In this document: in pieces, positions 10,005-25,000 of the stretch
Layout: every line of letters starts with the position of its first letter
How positions within the stretch are numbered: the stretch's first letter is position 1
Assembly: GCF_964656455.1 (NCBI RefSeq)
Contig: NC_135716.1
Span: 110,082,389 to 110,146,388 of the forward strand
Direction: 5' to 3'
Length of the DNA stretch: 64,000 bases
DNA from: Halichoerus grypus
Taxonomy: Eukaryota; Chordata; Mammalia; Carnivora; Phocidae
Program-made: the position numbers and the translations under genes
The notes under the pieces: generated by a model
What the model saw: the letters and a program-made list of their open reading frames with translations, nothing else
Database searches by the model: none
What the model was told of the DNA's origin: nothing

Positions 10005-13000
10005 GTTTGTCAACTGTTTTCTCTTAGCATTCTTACTGGATAGTTTGTAAAATTTTAAATGCCAGCCTAGCTACAGATAAACACGTACACAGTGGTAGGA
10101 ACAGGGTATTCTGCTTTAGTTATTTTATGACTTTTTCCCCCCAAATGTTTGATATTTGATGTTATGGTGTAAGCTATTTTATTATCAGATACAGTACAAT
10201 ACATAATAGAAACATTGGTAAGTGTGAGGGAACAAGAATACAAAAAACGAAACTCAGTCTTTGGTTCTTAGCATTTAGGCCCATTTGACATGGGAAAATT
10301 TTAGATCATTGGAATTTTAACCTTCTTCTTAATGGTAATACAGTGCCTTGATTAGTCTTTAATAAGCAGACTAATGTTTATCATTTACATTTTTGATACT
10401 TCTGCCTTGATTCAGTTTTCTATATTGTTCCTAAAACTTAATCTGGAATAACTGCATTTGAGTGATTTTTTTTTTTTTTTCTCTAAAATCACACTTAATT
10501 CTGTTTTGCTGTTCTATAACCTATTCTTCACCTAAGGGATAATCACAGAATTTATTCTCTGTCTAGTTAGAAATGGATAATGGAGACAAGACTTGGTTCT
10601 CCTAAAGTAAAGAGCTACATACATTCTGCATTCCCCAACTTGATCTTAATCCCTAAGTCTTTTAACTTTTAATACATAATTTTATATTCAGATTTGATGG
10701 CAATGATAATAAAGATACAGCCCCTATTCTTTTGTGATAAATAGTTCATTTCCATATTCATAATGGTAGGTCTGGATGTAGAAAATGAGTATTCCTAGTT
10801 TTATTTATATGAGATCTCTTTGGGCTTCATAGACATAAGAGTTCAATAAATATTTTCTGTGTATATAAGATAAATACTCATTTTCTGATATATGTTCTAG
10901 AAAGGAGACCAAATCACATCTTGTACTAAATGCTGCTTTTAAGAGTTTATTTCTAACCTAATTTTCAATATGAAATGCCCCAAATAACTGGTCTTAAATT
11001 ATAGCCTCAAAATTTTAGTATTTGAATTTTTCTTAAAACAATCACATAAATCATGTTTTTGAGACTATATATAATATTACTAAAAAAGGTTGCTTATACA
11101 CCTGTTCATTTTAATAGCTTGGTTTTGAAATCAATTATGGTCGATTAAATGGTAATAAAGTTTTCTTTTTATTGGGGAAAGGTATTCTAAATACATTAAG
11201 CATTATACTGGGAATAAATTTCTTACCAAAATGACACTATCTGCCATTTATTTAAAGAAGCATAGTTTTAAATAAAGCCTTGTTCTTAACTGGCTTGGTT
11301 TTAAATTTGTTTTAAATTTACATGTAGTAAAAGTCATTCTTTTTGGTGTAAGTTCGTAACTGGGTTAATTTTGAAATTGAAATTTAAAATGATGCCTTGA
11401 CTGACAAATCATTTACCTCAATTTAGGGTAAAATCCAGTTTTCTTTAATTATCGATATAAGTGTTCATTAATATAAATAAGATTTTTAGTTAGGATTTTT
11501 ATTTGTTTTATTTGTTTTCCTCAGGAGATTTATATCATTTATAAATCCTGATCTTGCATATTTATCCTTTGTCTCACAAATTTAAAATGATGGTAATTTA
11601 AAACATGTGGGACAACTCTTTATCTTCAGTTTTTTAATGTGAATTTCAATTTGTGAATAGATAATTCAGAGACTAAAAAGGATTGAAAGCTGATCCTAAG
11701 TAAGAAAAGAGAAAGTTTCTAAGTAAGATGGCAAAAAGAGACTGCCCCTTGAGATAAAAGTGGGCATATGGAAATATAGTTTTCATGAAAATTTAATATT
11801 AAAAATTTATAAAGATGGTATTACCCTTTTTTAAAAAAGATTTATTTGAGAGAGCATGCGCACAGGGTGGGGGAGGACAGAGGGAGAGGGAGACAGAGAG
11901 TCTCAAGCAGACTCCCCGCTGAGCACAGAGCATCACACAGGGCTCGATCTCAAGACCCTGAGATCATGAACTGAGCCAAAATCAAGAGTCAGATACTTAA
12001 CTAACTGAGCCACCCAGGTGCCTCAAGATATTGTCCTTTTAATAAGAAAACCAGTACTTCAAAATTTAAATACTTGATATTATTGCTAATAATAAAAAAG
12101 TTTGCCATTTATGGCTGGTAAATTAATTTTAAAAATGTAAAAAACATTTTTTGGATAACCAACTCTCATTAGTAAGCCATGGCCAGAGAATTTTCATTAT
12201 TTACCTTTGGATGTTTGGTTCTTTAATCAGAGTTAAAAGGATCTATGTATGCTATCTCAAAATCTTGGATTTAACAAAAATTTGTTTTCTGTCTTTGGAT
12301 CATTGTTATTAAAATCTGGAAATTTTAATATAGGGAGTATGTATAAATATATAAATTAACCTCATTATAAATAATAATTATGCTATATAATAATACGCTT
12401 GTGTTCAAATTTGATCATGATTTTCAGCTTGTTAGAGTATCAAACTATTCCTTAATAAAATTATTACAAGAATCACACGAGATATAATCTTCAGGAAAGC
12501 AGGTAAAAAGTTTAAAATTATGTAGTTACTTGAGATGGTATTGTTATATATGTTCCTATAGACTAGACATAGGCCATGCTTTTGTCTTCTGGGTATTGAG
12601 AACTTTCCCTGCACTTCTGCTGTTCTTTACTAACACTCTACTCATAAACTGGCTAGACAAATAAAAGCTGTTTCACTGTTTTTCTTTTGGAGTGAGGGAA
12701 CCTTGTCAGTGGCCTTGCCAATATTTTGTCTTTTGCTTCCTTAAGAGGAAGGATGCCAGATTTTTGGCATTGTTCATTACCATGTCTGTTGGCTGTTAAA
12801 AAGCTAAAAAAGTTAGCTTTTAAAAATAAAGAATGTAGGTATACCGTTAAATCACCTTTTGGTATAATCTGAATAACATTTTCTTTATATACGTTACCTT
12901 TCGTGAGGCAATGATGTGCAAAATCAGTCGACTGTTGCTTCAGGTGTTCAGTCATATTTTTGAGGCTAGGCTTAGATTAATATGTTTATGATTGGTTAAG

Positions 13001-16000
13001 AGCCACATTTTCCTTTCCTTGAACTTGTTATAGAAATGATTCATCATTGGGGCGCCTGGGTGGCACAGTTGTTAAGCATCTGCCTTCGGCTCAGGTCATG
13101 ATCCCAGAGTCCTGGGATCGAGCCCCGCATCGGGTTCCCTACTCCTCGGGAAGCCTGCTTCTTCCTCTCCCCCTGCTTGTGTTCCCTCTCTAGCTCTGTC
13201 TCTCTCTGTCAAATAAATAAATAAAATCTTAAAAAAAAAAAAAAAAAGATACGTAATTATATATGGTGCTTTGCATTTTATAGAGTATTTTTACATCCAG
13301 ACAGCATTTAATCAAAGAGTCCCAACAAAGACAGGTACTTTTAGCCCCATTTCACGGATGAGTTGTAGGTGTAACTTAGATTGTGTGATTTCATCAACCT
13401 CTTATTGCTGATACATAGTGGTTTCATTTGGAATCCAGAGGTCATAAATGCAGAATGGTGTGCTCTTTCCATGCTATCTCAACTGCTTCACATGGCAGGT
13501 ACTTTAAAAAAATACTACTAAGTCTTCATTATTTCATCAGCCAGTTCTTCAATGGGGAACATCTAAACCTGCACTATCCAATATGGTAACCTCTAGACAT
13601 GTGGCTATTTAAATTTAATTAAAATAAAAAATTCAGCTCTTCAGTTGAAGTACCCACATTTCACGTGCCTATTAGCCGTATGTAGCTAGCGGCTACCATT
13701 TTGGAAAGTGAAGAAATAAATATTTACATCATTGCAGAAATTTCTGTTGGACAGTACTGGCGTAGACATCAATCTTAAGACTACTGAGATGAATTCTTGA
13801 GCTATAAATATTTTTTATTTCTATAGCATTAAAAGAAACCTAGAAAAAGCTGTTACTGGAGCAAATTTAAGAAAATGTTATTTAGAAATAGGAACTCTTG
13901 GGGTCTATTTAGAATGCCCTTAAGTTGCCTTTGGAGTGAGAGCTTTAATGCTATTCTTTGATTTGAACCAGCAGATCAGTTTCCAGCCAGGCTATACAAA
14001 TTGATGAAATTGGTAGTAATGGATGGCAGAAAGCTCTGAAAAGAGAATCACACTATCTAAGTTCTTGGCCTTGTTCTGCTGCTGACTAGTTTTGGCATAT
14101 GGCCTCAGTCATTTAATGATTTAAGAATGAGGTGCTATACCAGATGCTACCAATTTCATAATTCTGTGATTCAGAATGTCATTGGAGTTGGAGATTGTAC
14201 GTTGTTTTGAATATTGAGAGTTGAGAACTGGAGAAGACAGCTAAGTATTTGTTTTCCAAAAATATAATGCATTTTTTTAAAGATTTATTTATTTATATTA
14301 GAGTGAGAGGGAGAGAGAGCATGCATGTGCAAGCCGGGCGGGGGGGGCAGATGGAAAGGGAGTGAGAGAGAATCTCAAGCAGACTTCCTGTTGAGCGTGG
14401 AGCCCCATATGGGGCTCAATCTCATGACCCTGAGATCCTGACCTGAGCTGAAATCAAGAGTTGATCACTCAACCAACTGACCCACTCAGGGGCCCTCCAT
14501 ATAATGCATTTTAGAGGACACCTGCCTCCCATCAGTCTATAGGATTTTTTTAATGTGAGTTTTATGGTAACTTTCTTAAATGTGGGTATTTGTGAAATTT
14601 GTGAAAAGTGAGAATGTGAAGCTCATGTTGCCATAGTTGTTGAGGAACTGATTAGAGAAATAAGTGTCTTCCAAAGAGTTCTGTGGTAACAGGTAAGGTA
14701 GGTATGCAATTCGTCTCTGCTCTTTTTATTTACAAATAAAAATGGAGAGTTTAATGTGGGACATCAGAGGACTGTGAAAACTCATGCTTTGATAGAATAA
14801 CTGAGAGTGTTTGTTGATTCTCTGTCCACTGTTTATTTCCAGGAGGAGGTTGCCCTGTAGTCTTGTATAAGTAGCACATGTGGAATTTGAGGTTTTAGAT
14901 TTCTATCCAGTGTCATTAAGATGCATTATGAATAATTACAGGGCCAGATTTTACATTTTATTTTAAAATGCTGAAGGTGCTCTATTATACATATACTTTC
15001 TGTGTTTAAATACAACACTAGCAGTTAACTTATGTGCTGTGTAAATACCACTTAAGTTTATGGTTGTCCCCCTGAGGAATAATATCTTCTTAATTCCAAA
15101 GAACAGATTCATAAATGTTAAACTCTGCGACATACCTCCTCATTTCAGGTAGAACACCATTCAAGGAGGCTCAACTTCTGGGAATTTGAAAGGTGCAAGT
15201 CTTTTTAACTGGGCTAGAAAGAATAGTGCAAATTACTTAATTTTTCTGCTCCTCAGTGCTTGGAAGTATCCATTGCCATTGTAAAATACATTTGAAGGAA
15301 AATTGGTAGTTTGTCTAATACACTATTTTAAAACTGGAATTTAATAAAAGTTTACTGTTGTGACAATGGTGCCTTGTTTTTGTTTTGTTCTTTAAATAGG
15401 CTAGAAAGGAAGATAAAACTTTATCATCAGTTGCAGATAAAGTTCTCTAATTTTAAAAAAAGCTTTCTGATTTAAGAGTCTATCACTTTTATTTTGTATT
15501 TTGTAAAAACATAACTGAATCTTATAAGTGGTAGCTTCTGATGAATTCTGTCTAGGTCCTAAATTTGGCAGAACTATAGTCAGAAGAGGTTAACTTTGTA
15601 AAGCAAATTTTTTTGAATAGAAGAAGTTAAATAAGTTTAATGCCATTAAATAATATGTTCTATTGTGAGAGGGAAGTTCTGCATAAATTTTCAAAGTCTC
15701 AATTGAAATCCTGTCTTGTTGATTAACTCAGTTTTCCCCAGGCGAGTATACGGGAGGATGTGCAAATTTATTTCAGACAAATTTCAATAGAGTTAATTTT
15801 ACCACTGATGAATATTAATTAACTTTCATCCTCTATATTGTGCCAGAAATTTTGTGAAATATTAGAAAGCTTAGGTTGCTAGTCTCAGATATGTCCTTCT
15901 GCCATGTTCTTTTAGAAGTAAACCTCTCCAGAAGTGATTTCTAATGGCTATCACTTAGGAGAAGTTCAGGTAAATGTTGATAGGTTATGACTTTGAAATG

Positions 16001-19000
16001 AATCTTTGAGGAATGAAGTATGAAATACAGGTAGCTCCTTTATGACATATGTGCCAGCTGTTAGGTGACTGCTTTTTTTTTTTTTTTTTGCACTTTCCTG
16101 GAATGGTTTACATCATTTAACACCATTTATAATAGTAACTGGCATATTTGATTAGAAGTTAAAGCCTGTTAAATCACAGACTGCAGAGTACCTGTCATTA
16201 AGCCATAACTTCTTTAATCATGTTAACATATCATAGTGATTAAGAGCACAAATTCTAGAGCTAGAACAACTAAGGTGGAACCCTCATTCTGACACTTGAT
16301 GGTTGTATGTATCCTTGCGCAAGTTACTTCTCAAGTGCCTCAGTTTCTACATCTGTTGGAAGGAGAGAATAGCACCTACATTATTGGGATGTTGTGAAGA
16401 TTAGAGTTCATATATGTAAAGCTCTTAGAGTAAGTGTTTTAAAATGTCAGCTATTATTATTTTTACAGTCCCCAAGTGGCTGGATAAAGAAAGCTGCTGC
16501 TCAGACTTTGCTTTTATCCTGTAAATTCAGAAGGCATTACGGCAAAAAAAAAAAAAAGGAGTTTCCTAGTGATAAGTTCTGAAACTTATTTTCCTCCTTG
16601 TTTTCATTGCTTTCCCAGAGAGGTTAAGCTGAATTAACAAGACTGGTTTTAAAAATTATTGTCAGTTTTTTAAAATCAAGGAAAACACCATGGTTTTTTC
16701 ATTTATTTACTTAAGCATTTCCATGAAGTGTTTGCAGTATAAACACTGTGGTATTGTGTTAATGCATGAGAACCAAAAAGTGGAGCTGGCTAATCTGTTT
16801 TCACTTGATAAGCTGAATGAAGCAGAAAATAAACGGCACAGATGAGTGAAACAATAAATTAAAATTCAGATTACCATATTATAGGGATGGTAGATAAACA
16901 AGCAAACGTTGGGATACAGGAGTTTTACTCTTCTAGGTAACTAGTATTAAGATTTTGGCTGAACATTATAGTAATTGCATAAATTATTATATTTTTATAT
17001 TAAATATATCCTTAATTATAGATTTATTTCCAATTAATTTACTAATTTAGATTTTATATATAAGATGAAACTGAAACTTAACTTTAGTATCTCTTTTTCA
17101 TTAGCCAAAATATTGTGAGACTTTGCTATAAGTCTCTTTGTTGTTGACTGTAATTCTGTGTGAGACAAATCTGTTGTCAAAGGTATTTAGTGTGGCTTAC
17201 AGATTTACTAGAAATAATAGCTGTTTATATATTAAGTCTATAAAGCAGTTTTGTTTTTGTTCATTTATTTGACATTCACAACAACATAAAGTAACTAGAA
17301 CAGTGTTCTTACTAATTCTGTTCTACAAATGATTAATCTGAGATCAGAGAAACTAGGAGTTGTGTATTTCAACGTCATTTCAAGGAAGTGGAAGATCAAG
17401 GAACTTCCAATTGGAACACAGGTTTCTTGATCTAAATCTATTCTTTTTTTTCAAGTAGGCTCCATGCCCAATGTGGGGCTTGAACTCAAAACCCTGATAT
17501 TAAGAGTCCCATGCTCTACTGACTGAGCCAGCCAGGCACCCCTGAATCTATTATTTTCTATGATACCAATCAGCCACTTACAGCTTTCTTCTGTATTGGG
17601 GAAGAACAGTTACTAACTCATTGGCTTCACTCATTGCTGCTACTATTTGGCGGGGTGGAGTGGGAATAGTATTTAGTGTTGGCGAAAGAGCTGCTTAAAC
17701 TCCTTAAACCTTTTTTAAAAAAGTTATATTTTCAGTTTAAGAGGCTTTTTGCTTCATAAAAATAATTTGAGGTAGCTTTAGCCTATTATAGTGGAAAAGG
17801 ACATTTGGTAAAAACAGAACATTTCTTTACCACTTAAAAATATAATTAAGGGTTTGCTAATTCATAAAGTTCCATTTGAAGTATTATCAGAATATACTGA
17901 TGTTCAAGTAGTTGATTCATCTATTCAGGGAAGTTTATGAATCTTTGTAATTAATATTTTTAAAATGTAGTTGTCATGTTCATTTCTGTTGATTTGTAGG
18001 CTTCAGAAATGTGTTCAATCAAAGGAAATTGGAATTATTTATAGGGTAATTTGACATAGTTCTGAAATTTATTACTAAATAACTCAGTTACTGTTTTTTA
18101 GTATTTTGACTCGAAACGACTTTAATATCTGTTTATAAAGGCTTCCTTGTAGGAAAAAAAGAATTTCAAGTTGGTAAAACATTTATATGTTTTATACCAT
18201 AATATGTTAACAGTTACTGGGATGTTTTGCAGTGATTTTTAAGAATCCCATAGCAGGGGTTTTCAAGATCTCTTACACTGTTAAAAGTTATTGAGAACCC
18301 TGAAGGTTTTTGTTTATGTGGGCTGTATCTGTTACTATTTACTGTTTTAGAAATTAAAACTAAGAAAATTGAAAAACATTTAACAATTTTGAAATATATT
18401 TAATTCCACATATTTAATTTCCTTGACTCTGAGAAGACCAGAATTTATTACCTTGGTTTATTTAGGCACTTAAGCCATTAGGGTTTTGTAGTTCTTGCTA
18501 CCCAACACTAATTTTGAATATTGATGGTTGTTGGCACTCAAAAATCAAGCTCTTTGACCTGAGACCTTAAAATAAGGCAAAGTATTCTTATGGTATTCCC
18601 CAGGTGTATTTATATCTGTAGATTTTATTGTGAAATATCAGAGTATAGAATAGAGATAACTGCCTTTCCTTTCTCTTTTAAGACTAACATAAGTTAGGTT
18701 TTAAAAAGAGTACAGTACAACTCTTTATGGTATTAGGTATTCAGCCTTGGTTTTGATAAGTAGGCAGAAGTATTACCATTAACTAGCTTTATATGTATAT
18801 ATGTGTGTGTATGTATATATATACACTCACACGTATGTATATATAAAACAATAGACTTTGCAATGCAAAACTGGGAAAAAATGTAATTATGTTATTTTTA
18901 CAACTATTTAAGCTATATTATTTTCCAGAAGTTTCTTTTATTTCAAAGCTACTAGGTTCCATTTCAGACCTAACCTATGTTATTAACCTATTTCTACTAT

Positions 19001-22000
19001 TGCATTAACTAATAAAAATAGCTGTAAACATTTATGGTGGGCTTACTATGTTTTGGCCACTGTTCCAAGTGCATTATGTGTTTTAACTCATTGAATCCAA
19101 CAATCCTATGAAGTAGCTACCATTATCTTCCTTTTACAGGTGAGGAAACTGAGGCACACAGAGGTTAAGTAACTTGCCCAAGGTTTGTAAACCATGGAGC
19201 TGAAATTCAAATTCAGGCAATCTGGTTCTAGAGATAATGCTTTTAACCAACCACTAAGCCATATTGTCTCAACTAAGTAAACCTACTGAGGGAAATAACA
19301 TCCACAATTCTAAAACAGACGATATAGTGATCATTTAAGATAATTCCTTAAACTGCATATCACATATTCCCTAGGATTTGAAAAATTATAAATGAATTTT
19401 TTAATTATAAAAGTAATATATATTTACTGGGAAAATTCCAAAAGTGTATAATATTCCTAATATCTCTTGCCCATCTGTATTTTATTTTTTAAATGGACTT
19501 TATTTTTAGAACAGTTTTTGATTTACAGAAAAACTGAAAAGATAAGACAGAGAGTTCCTATATGTTCTTTTACCAGGTTTTTCTTTATTAACATCTTAAC
19601 ATTAGTATGGTGCATCTGTTAGTTAGTGAACCAGTATTTGATAATGATACATTATTATTGATTAAAGCCCATAGTTTTATTCTTATTTCCATAAATTGTT
19701 CCTAATGTCCCTTTTCTCTTCTAGGATCCTATCATATTATACTTAATTCTCATGTCTCCTTAGGCCCTCCTTGGTTGTGATAGTTTCTCAGACTTCCCTC
19801 ATTTTTGATGATCTGACAGTTTTAAGGAATACTGGTTAGGTATTTTGTAGGATGCATCCTGATTAGAATTTATCTGATGCTTTTGTCATGATTAGATTGG
19901 GATATTGGGAGGAACAGCTGTAAAGTGCCATTTTCATCACGGGTCATATCAAGAATGATTACTAGAAACATGATTTATCACTATTAATGTCGACCTTGAT
20001 CACCTGTCTTAATGATAAAGTTTCTCTAGTTTAAAGTTACTCATTCTGTCCCACTTTCTCTACTCTACTCTTTGGAAGGAAGTCACTGTATGCATGCTCC
20101 ACCTCCTGAGGACAAAATATCTATATAAATTATTTGGCATTCTTCTATCCAGGAGATTTGTCTCTTTTCCTCCACTCACTAATTTATTCAATCATTTATT
20201 TGTGTCAGTATGTACTCATGGATATTTACTTTATACTTTGAGTTATAATACAGTACTACTTTATTTGTTGCTCAGATTGTTCTAGCTTTGGCCATTAGGA
20301 GCTCTTTCAGTTGGCTCCTGTGTACCCTTGACATACCGTAGTCAGTGTGAGGGTTAGTTTTTTCTAAGCTCTTACTTTCTGTCTCTACTAGATGTGCCTA
20401 ACTCATCCTGCATGTTTTCTGTTCCAGTCCTAGCATCATCCATTTGTCTAAGGAGCCCTGATATCTTTTATTAGCGAATGATAGTAGAAACCAAGCTCAG
20501 GGTGGTAGTTGTGCTTGTTCCTACTGGGTGTCATTTCTTTTAGGCCCTTTCAGCGGACAGAGCAAAGAAATATATGTGTGTATACGAACCTGTGTAAATA
20601 CACATATCTATAAATATTTCTATATGTAACCACTTGTGTCTGTATTAAGCTAAACATGAATTCTTACTGAAGTGTCCAACTCTAATCTACTGCAATATGA
20701 ATCATTACATTTATTTGTAAATTTCTACTCCAACAGTGAGATGCCTGGCTCCCAACATCTACCATCCATTTACAGTTTTTCAATTCCTGTATGTATGTAT
20801 GGCAACATCAAAATTGTTAACCTGAATCCTCATTGAAAATGCTTTATCAACTAGAGTACAGTACTTATGTGCATTTCCTTTGCTTTTTTTAGTCTTTATA
20901 GACTTACTCATTTCCAAGGTTACTTCAGCCAGCACATATTCTCCTATATTTCTGTCATTAAAATTCATTGGATGAATGAGTAACATTTTCTCCTGAAAGC
21001 ACTTATATTCTCTCTGCTTCCATTACTCCTTGAACTATTCTTCTTTGCCTCTTCCTGGAATACTCTTTGCCCTGATGTACCCAGCTCCCCACCTTGCCTA
21101 CACCTTTTTTTCCCTTGATAATACAGTTAAGGAATGGCATATTTGAAGGATGATGGTAGAATTTTTCATTTTTGTTTTTTTTATTCTAAAGACAGTTTCT
21201 ATTTCTAATGGTTATCTTTTCAACATTTCTGAAAAAGTTAATTGTATAAGATGACACTCTATTTAAAAAATGGTTTTTGTTTGTTTTTTAAGCTATTTCA
21301 GGAGGAGGCAGTCTAACATTAAGAGCATGGCTTCTAGAATTATACTCCCTGAGTTCAAATTCTGGCCCCATGGTTTAGTAACTTGGTGAACTTAGGTGTG
21401 CCTCAATTTTCTCATCTGCACAATGGATATTTTAAAATTACCTAATAAGATTGATGTGAAAGTTAATGAGATAATAGCTTTTAAGTGCTTTTAACAGTAC
21501 CCACCACATAGGAAGCATATAAAAAATGTTAACTATTATTAACTATTATTATTTAACTATTATTAAACACTAGTGCTGTATGTAAGCTTACAGAAAGGAA
21601 AATTGCATCAGGGTATTGCATTTAAAGTAGTTGTCTTTTCAGACTTTTGAAGATTACTTGAGGGGTTTTAAAGTTAGGATGATTATACTTTTTTGTATAC
21701 CTAGGATGGCGATCCAGGAATATGCCTCTTGGTGCTGGCAGGAGGAGTAGCACTTCCCTTTTCACTTGCTTAGAGTTTTTTGGTTTGGATGATAAATTAT
21801 ATGACCACCTTATTTCCAGGGATTATAAAATCGTGTCTGCGTGCATCTGACCAGAGTTGGTGTAAATGAGCGGAGCAGGCTGGGGATAGACAGGTAGGGA
21901 CCGGGAAGGAAGGCACAATCTGGACAGCGTATTTAGACTGGGAAAACTGAAAAAGGTAGGACTAAATTGACCATAACTGTGAAATCCTTACTGACTTAAA

Positions 22001-25000
22001 ATGATTATAGATTTTTTGAGGGCTGTATAAATTGAATATACTAATTGCGGTGGTGAAAATACAAGGGAACATATAGTAGGCAAACATTGTGGGGCCGCTG
22101 CTTCTATTTATTTGAAGTGTGCTTCAAAATGGTCTTTCATAGTTTGCATTCCTGGAACTTGGTCTGGGAAACAAATAAATTTCTTTTTTCTTTAAGACTG
22201 TTGTGAAGAAGTCATTCATATACGTCTGGATGAACTTCTCCGTGTTTTAAAATCTGTAATGAATAAACATCAGAACCTCAATTCTGTTGATCTTCAAAAT
22301 GCTGCAGAAATCCTTACTGCAAAAGTAAAAGGTAAGAAAGATGTATTAAAAGTTGGTTGGTATGGGCAAAAAGCATCTAAGTCATACATTTTGGTCCATA
22401 ATGACTATAGTACCACCTCCCCACATGGTATTGGTATGTATATCAATAAAAATTATGTATACTTCAATATGTAGATACTCCCACTAAGTCACACCTAAAA
22501 CTCTCTTCCTTTCAAAAATTAAAACTGCATTTGGCAGGAAGCAGTTTAAAAATAATAACTGAAATAAACTAAACAACTGACAGTTAAAACCTACTTCAAA
22601 AGAGCATGCACTCTTTCAAAAAACTCAAAAAGTTTAAATGTCAGTTGTTTTGTAAGGACAATTGTTGCTGGAAAATGGCCATTTGTAGTGACTCCGCTTA
22701 AAGGAGGGAGCCAAACAGAGAAAAAAAAACTTAATTGGGATTTTTTTTTAATGTGAAAAAGAAAAATAAAATTATATATGGATGCACACACACATATATG
22801 TATATTACATGTGCTAAAGATCCAAGAATTGGGATTTATCCTCTAATGAAATGATTTGCCACCAAAAATATTTTATTAGAATCGATTATTCTGGACTGTA
22901 GTGTATAAAAAGGATTGAGGGTGAAGGGAGTATTTGAGAAGAATGAGGCCGGGGGTTCAGTTAGGAGATCATTAGAAATAAGGGGCTGGGTGTGGGCTGA
23001 CAGTCTGATCTAAGAAGCTGTAGTGTGCTAGAGGTGGAATATGGTTGTTACAGAAGAGGGGATGGATGTTGGTTTGATGAAACAGGACAGGTGGAATGTT
23101 GAGGATTAATGTGAAGTTTGTAGTTGAAGATGGGGACTTGAGAGCTGTTGGTGTGTAGGTGGTAATGGAAGAGGATGGCACCAACTCAAGAGTATGCAGA
23201 GTAAGTGTGGGCTGAGTATGAGATCCCAGGGACAAAGAGAAAATAGAGGAGCCTGAAAAACACCTAAGAAATAGGGAGATGGTCTAGAGAAAGATGTCAT
23301 GGAGTTTAAAAAGTGTGAGGTTCTAGGAAGTGATTGTCAATGTTAAATGTCCCTGATAAGTAATCTGAATTCAAGCAAAGTAACTATAGAAAGTGACTCA
23401 CCATGGGTTGAATAAGGAAAGGAAAGGATTTTTGGGGGAGGGGAATTACCTGTTCTGAGTCTCAAAGGTCGGGTGGGCATTTCCTGGGTTAGAATGTGTG
23501 GAGGTTGGGGACTGTGACATAGAGCACTTTTGTAAGAAATCTGGATGTGAAGAACTTGGTGCAGTTGGTGAACACATTCCTATCTAGAGAAGGCAAAGGG
23601 CAAGTGTCAAGGGATGAGGCAGGAGGAGAAAATAAAAACCTGTCAATAAAATATGGTCCATATACCTGAGAACCACTTCCCCTGCTTTTTGACATAGATT
23701 TATTGTACCTGAGTGGTTCTTTTTCTTTGTTTCTTTCTTTTTCTGTGTTTCAAGCATTGAAACACATGTAGATGGCTTTAAATGGGAAAAATGAATAGTT
23801 TGTTGTGACTTTTAAAAATGTGCTTAGTAACCAAATTTGTTTTTAAATAGACTGTTTATAAGTGCCATTTAACTTAACTTAGATAGGGAAATTTGCGTCT
23901 ATAGATAGTAAAATTTCCATGCTTGGAAATAGCGACCACAGTTCATTCAATTGTTGTCAGTAGCTATTGTGTGCAGTCAGGATGTCCTGGGGAAGGAGTG
24001 TGCCTGGGTATAGTTGGTGTCCACATTCCAGAAACAGACTTGAAGAAAGTGGCCTCTCAGCTGCCTTGGAGATCTTTTTTCCTTTGAGGTAAAGCTATCT
24101 TTTGAATATTATCTCCCACTATGACTGTCTTTACCTTTGGGATTATTGTTACCATTTTACTTTTGGTTTGGGTGAAATTTAAAAGATTACTCTGTTGTTC
24201 CTAAACTTACTCTGTTTCAGTAAGACTCCATGAGACTAGAAAATTTAAAAATTGTCTTTTCGTTGGTATAAGTTCCTGTTTTTAAATAAAACCTTTCCTC
24301 CTTACTCTTATTGTTGAGGCTGTCTAAGCGAAGGGAGTTTAAAAATGAAAAATATTCAGTGACCTGAAAAATCGAGGTTAAATTAGAACTTATTTAATTT
24401 TTTCTTTTAATGATAATTTTCAAACCCTGGAAAGGCAAGGGGGAGGTAGAAACCATTTTTGAATATCTATTCTATGGCAGTCTAGATGTTTTGCATATGC
24501 TATCTATTTTAATATTTTCAAAAACCTATTAAAGTGCATTTTTATTTCTATTTTAAATGGGGGAAGCTCAAAGAAAAAAAGCTATCGTACGTTAGGATCA
24601 GAAAGCTTCCGGAATGTGGAGATCATTTTGTCTTAAGCCCCTGATTACATTTCAAAAACAAAGATGACATGACTTGCTCTGGACATCTTAACTGTCGATG
24701 CATTTGGCAAATATACCAAGACATTAAAAAAAACACTTTAGAATCAGGGAGGTATAATTTTGTTTGTGCTCCTGTAGGTGTGGATGCATAAAGTCTGTCC
24801 ACTTCCTATGCATAATAAATACATTGGAATAAAATTGGAATCTTTTGACTCCTCTTTTTTTTAAAGTATGGAATTTACCTTTTAAAGGTAATTTTAAAGC
24901 TTTAAATTAAATTAAAAACTTTTTTTAAAAAGCTCTTCCCCATTCATTCTAGTAGTGATTTGTATTTCCTGTGTCTCCTGTTTCCAAGCAGGAAGTTAAG

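Larger units (their letters stand above)
10005..22196 (+). other. Intron 2 of ARHGAP29
   Basis: This 12.2 kb AT-rich intron contains CAN-SINEs (11831, 13049, 14276), a short tRNA-type SINE (17446), MIRs, a hAT pair-family copy (13566) and an old antisense L1 3' end (19480-20990). Between 10.0 and 11.8 kb and between 14.5 and 16.2 kb I see only unique AT-rich sequence. A segment at about 18245-18580 ('tagcaggggttttcaagatctc', 'tttttgtttatgtgggctgta') looks like an old repeat that I could not name. Confidence 0.7.
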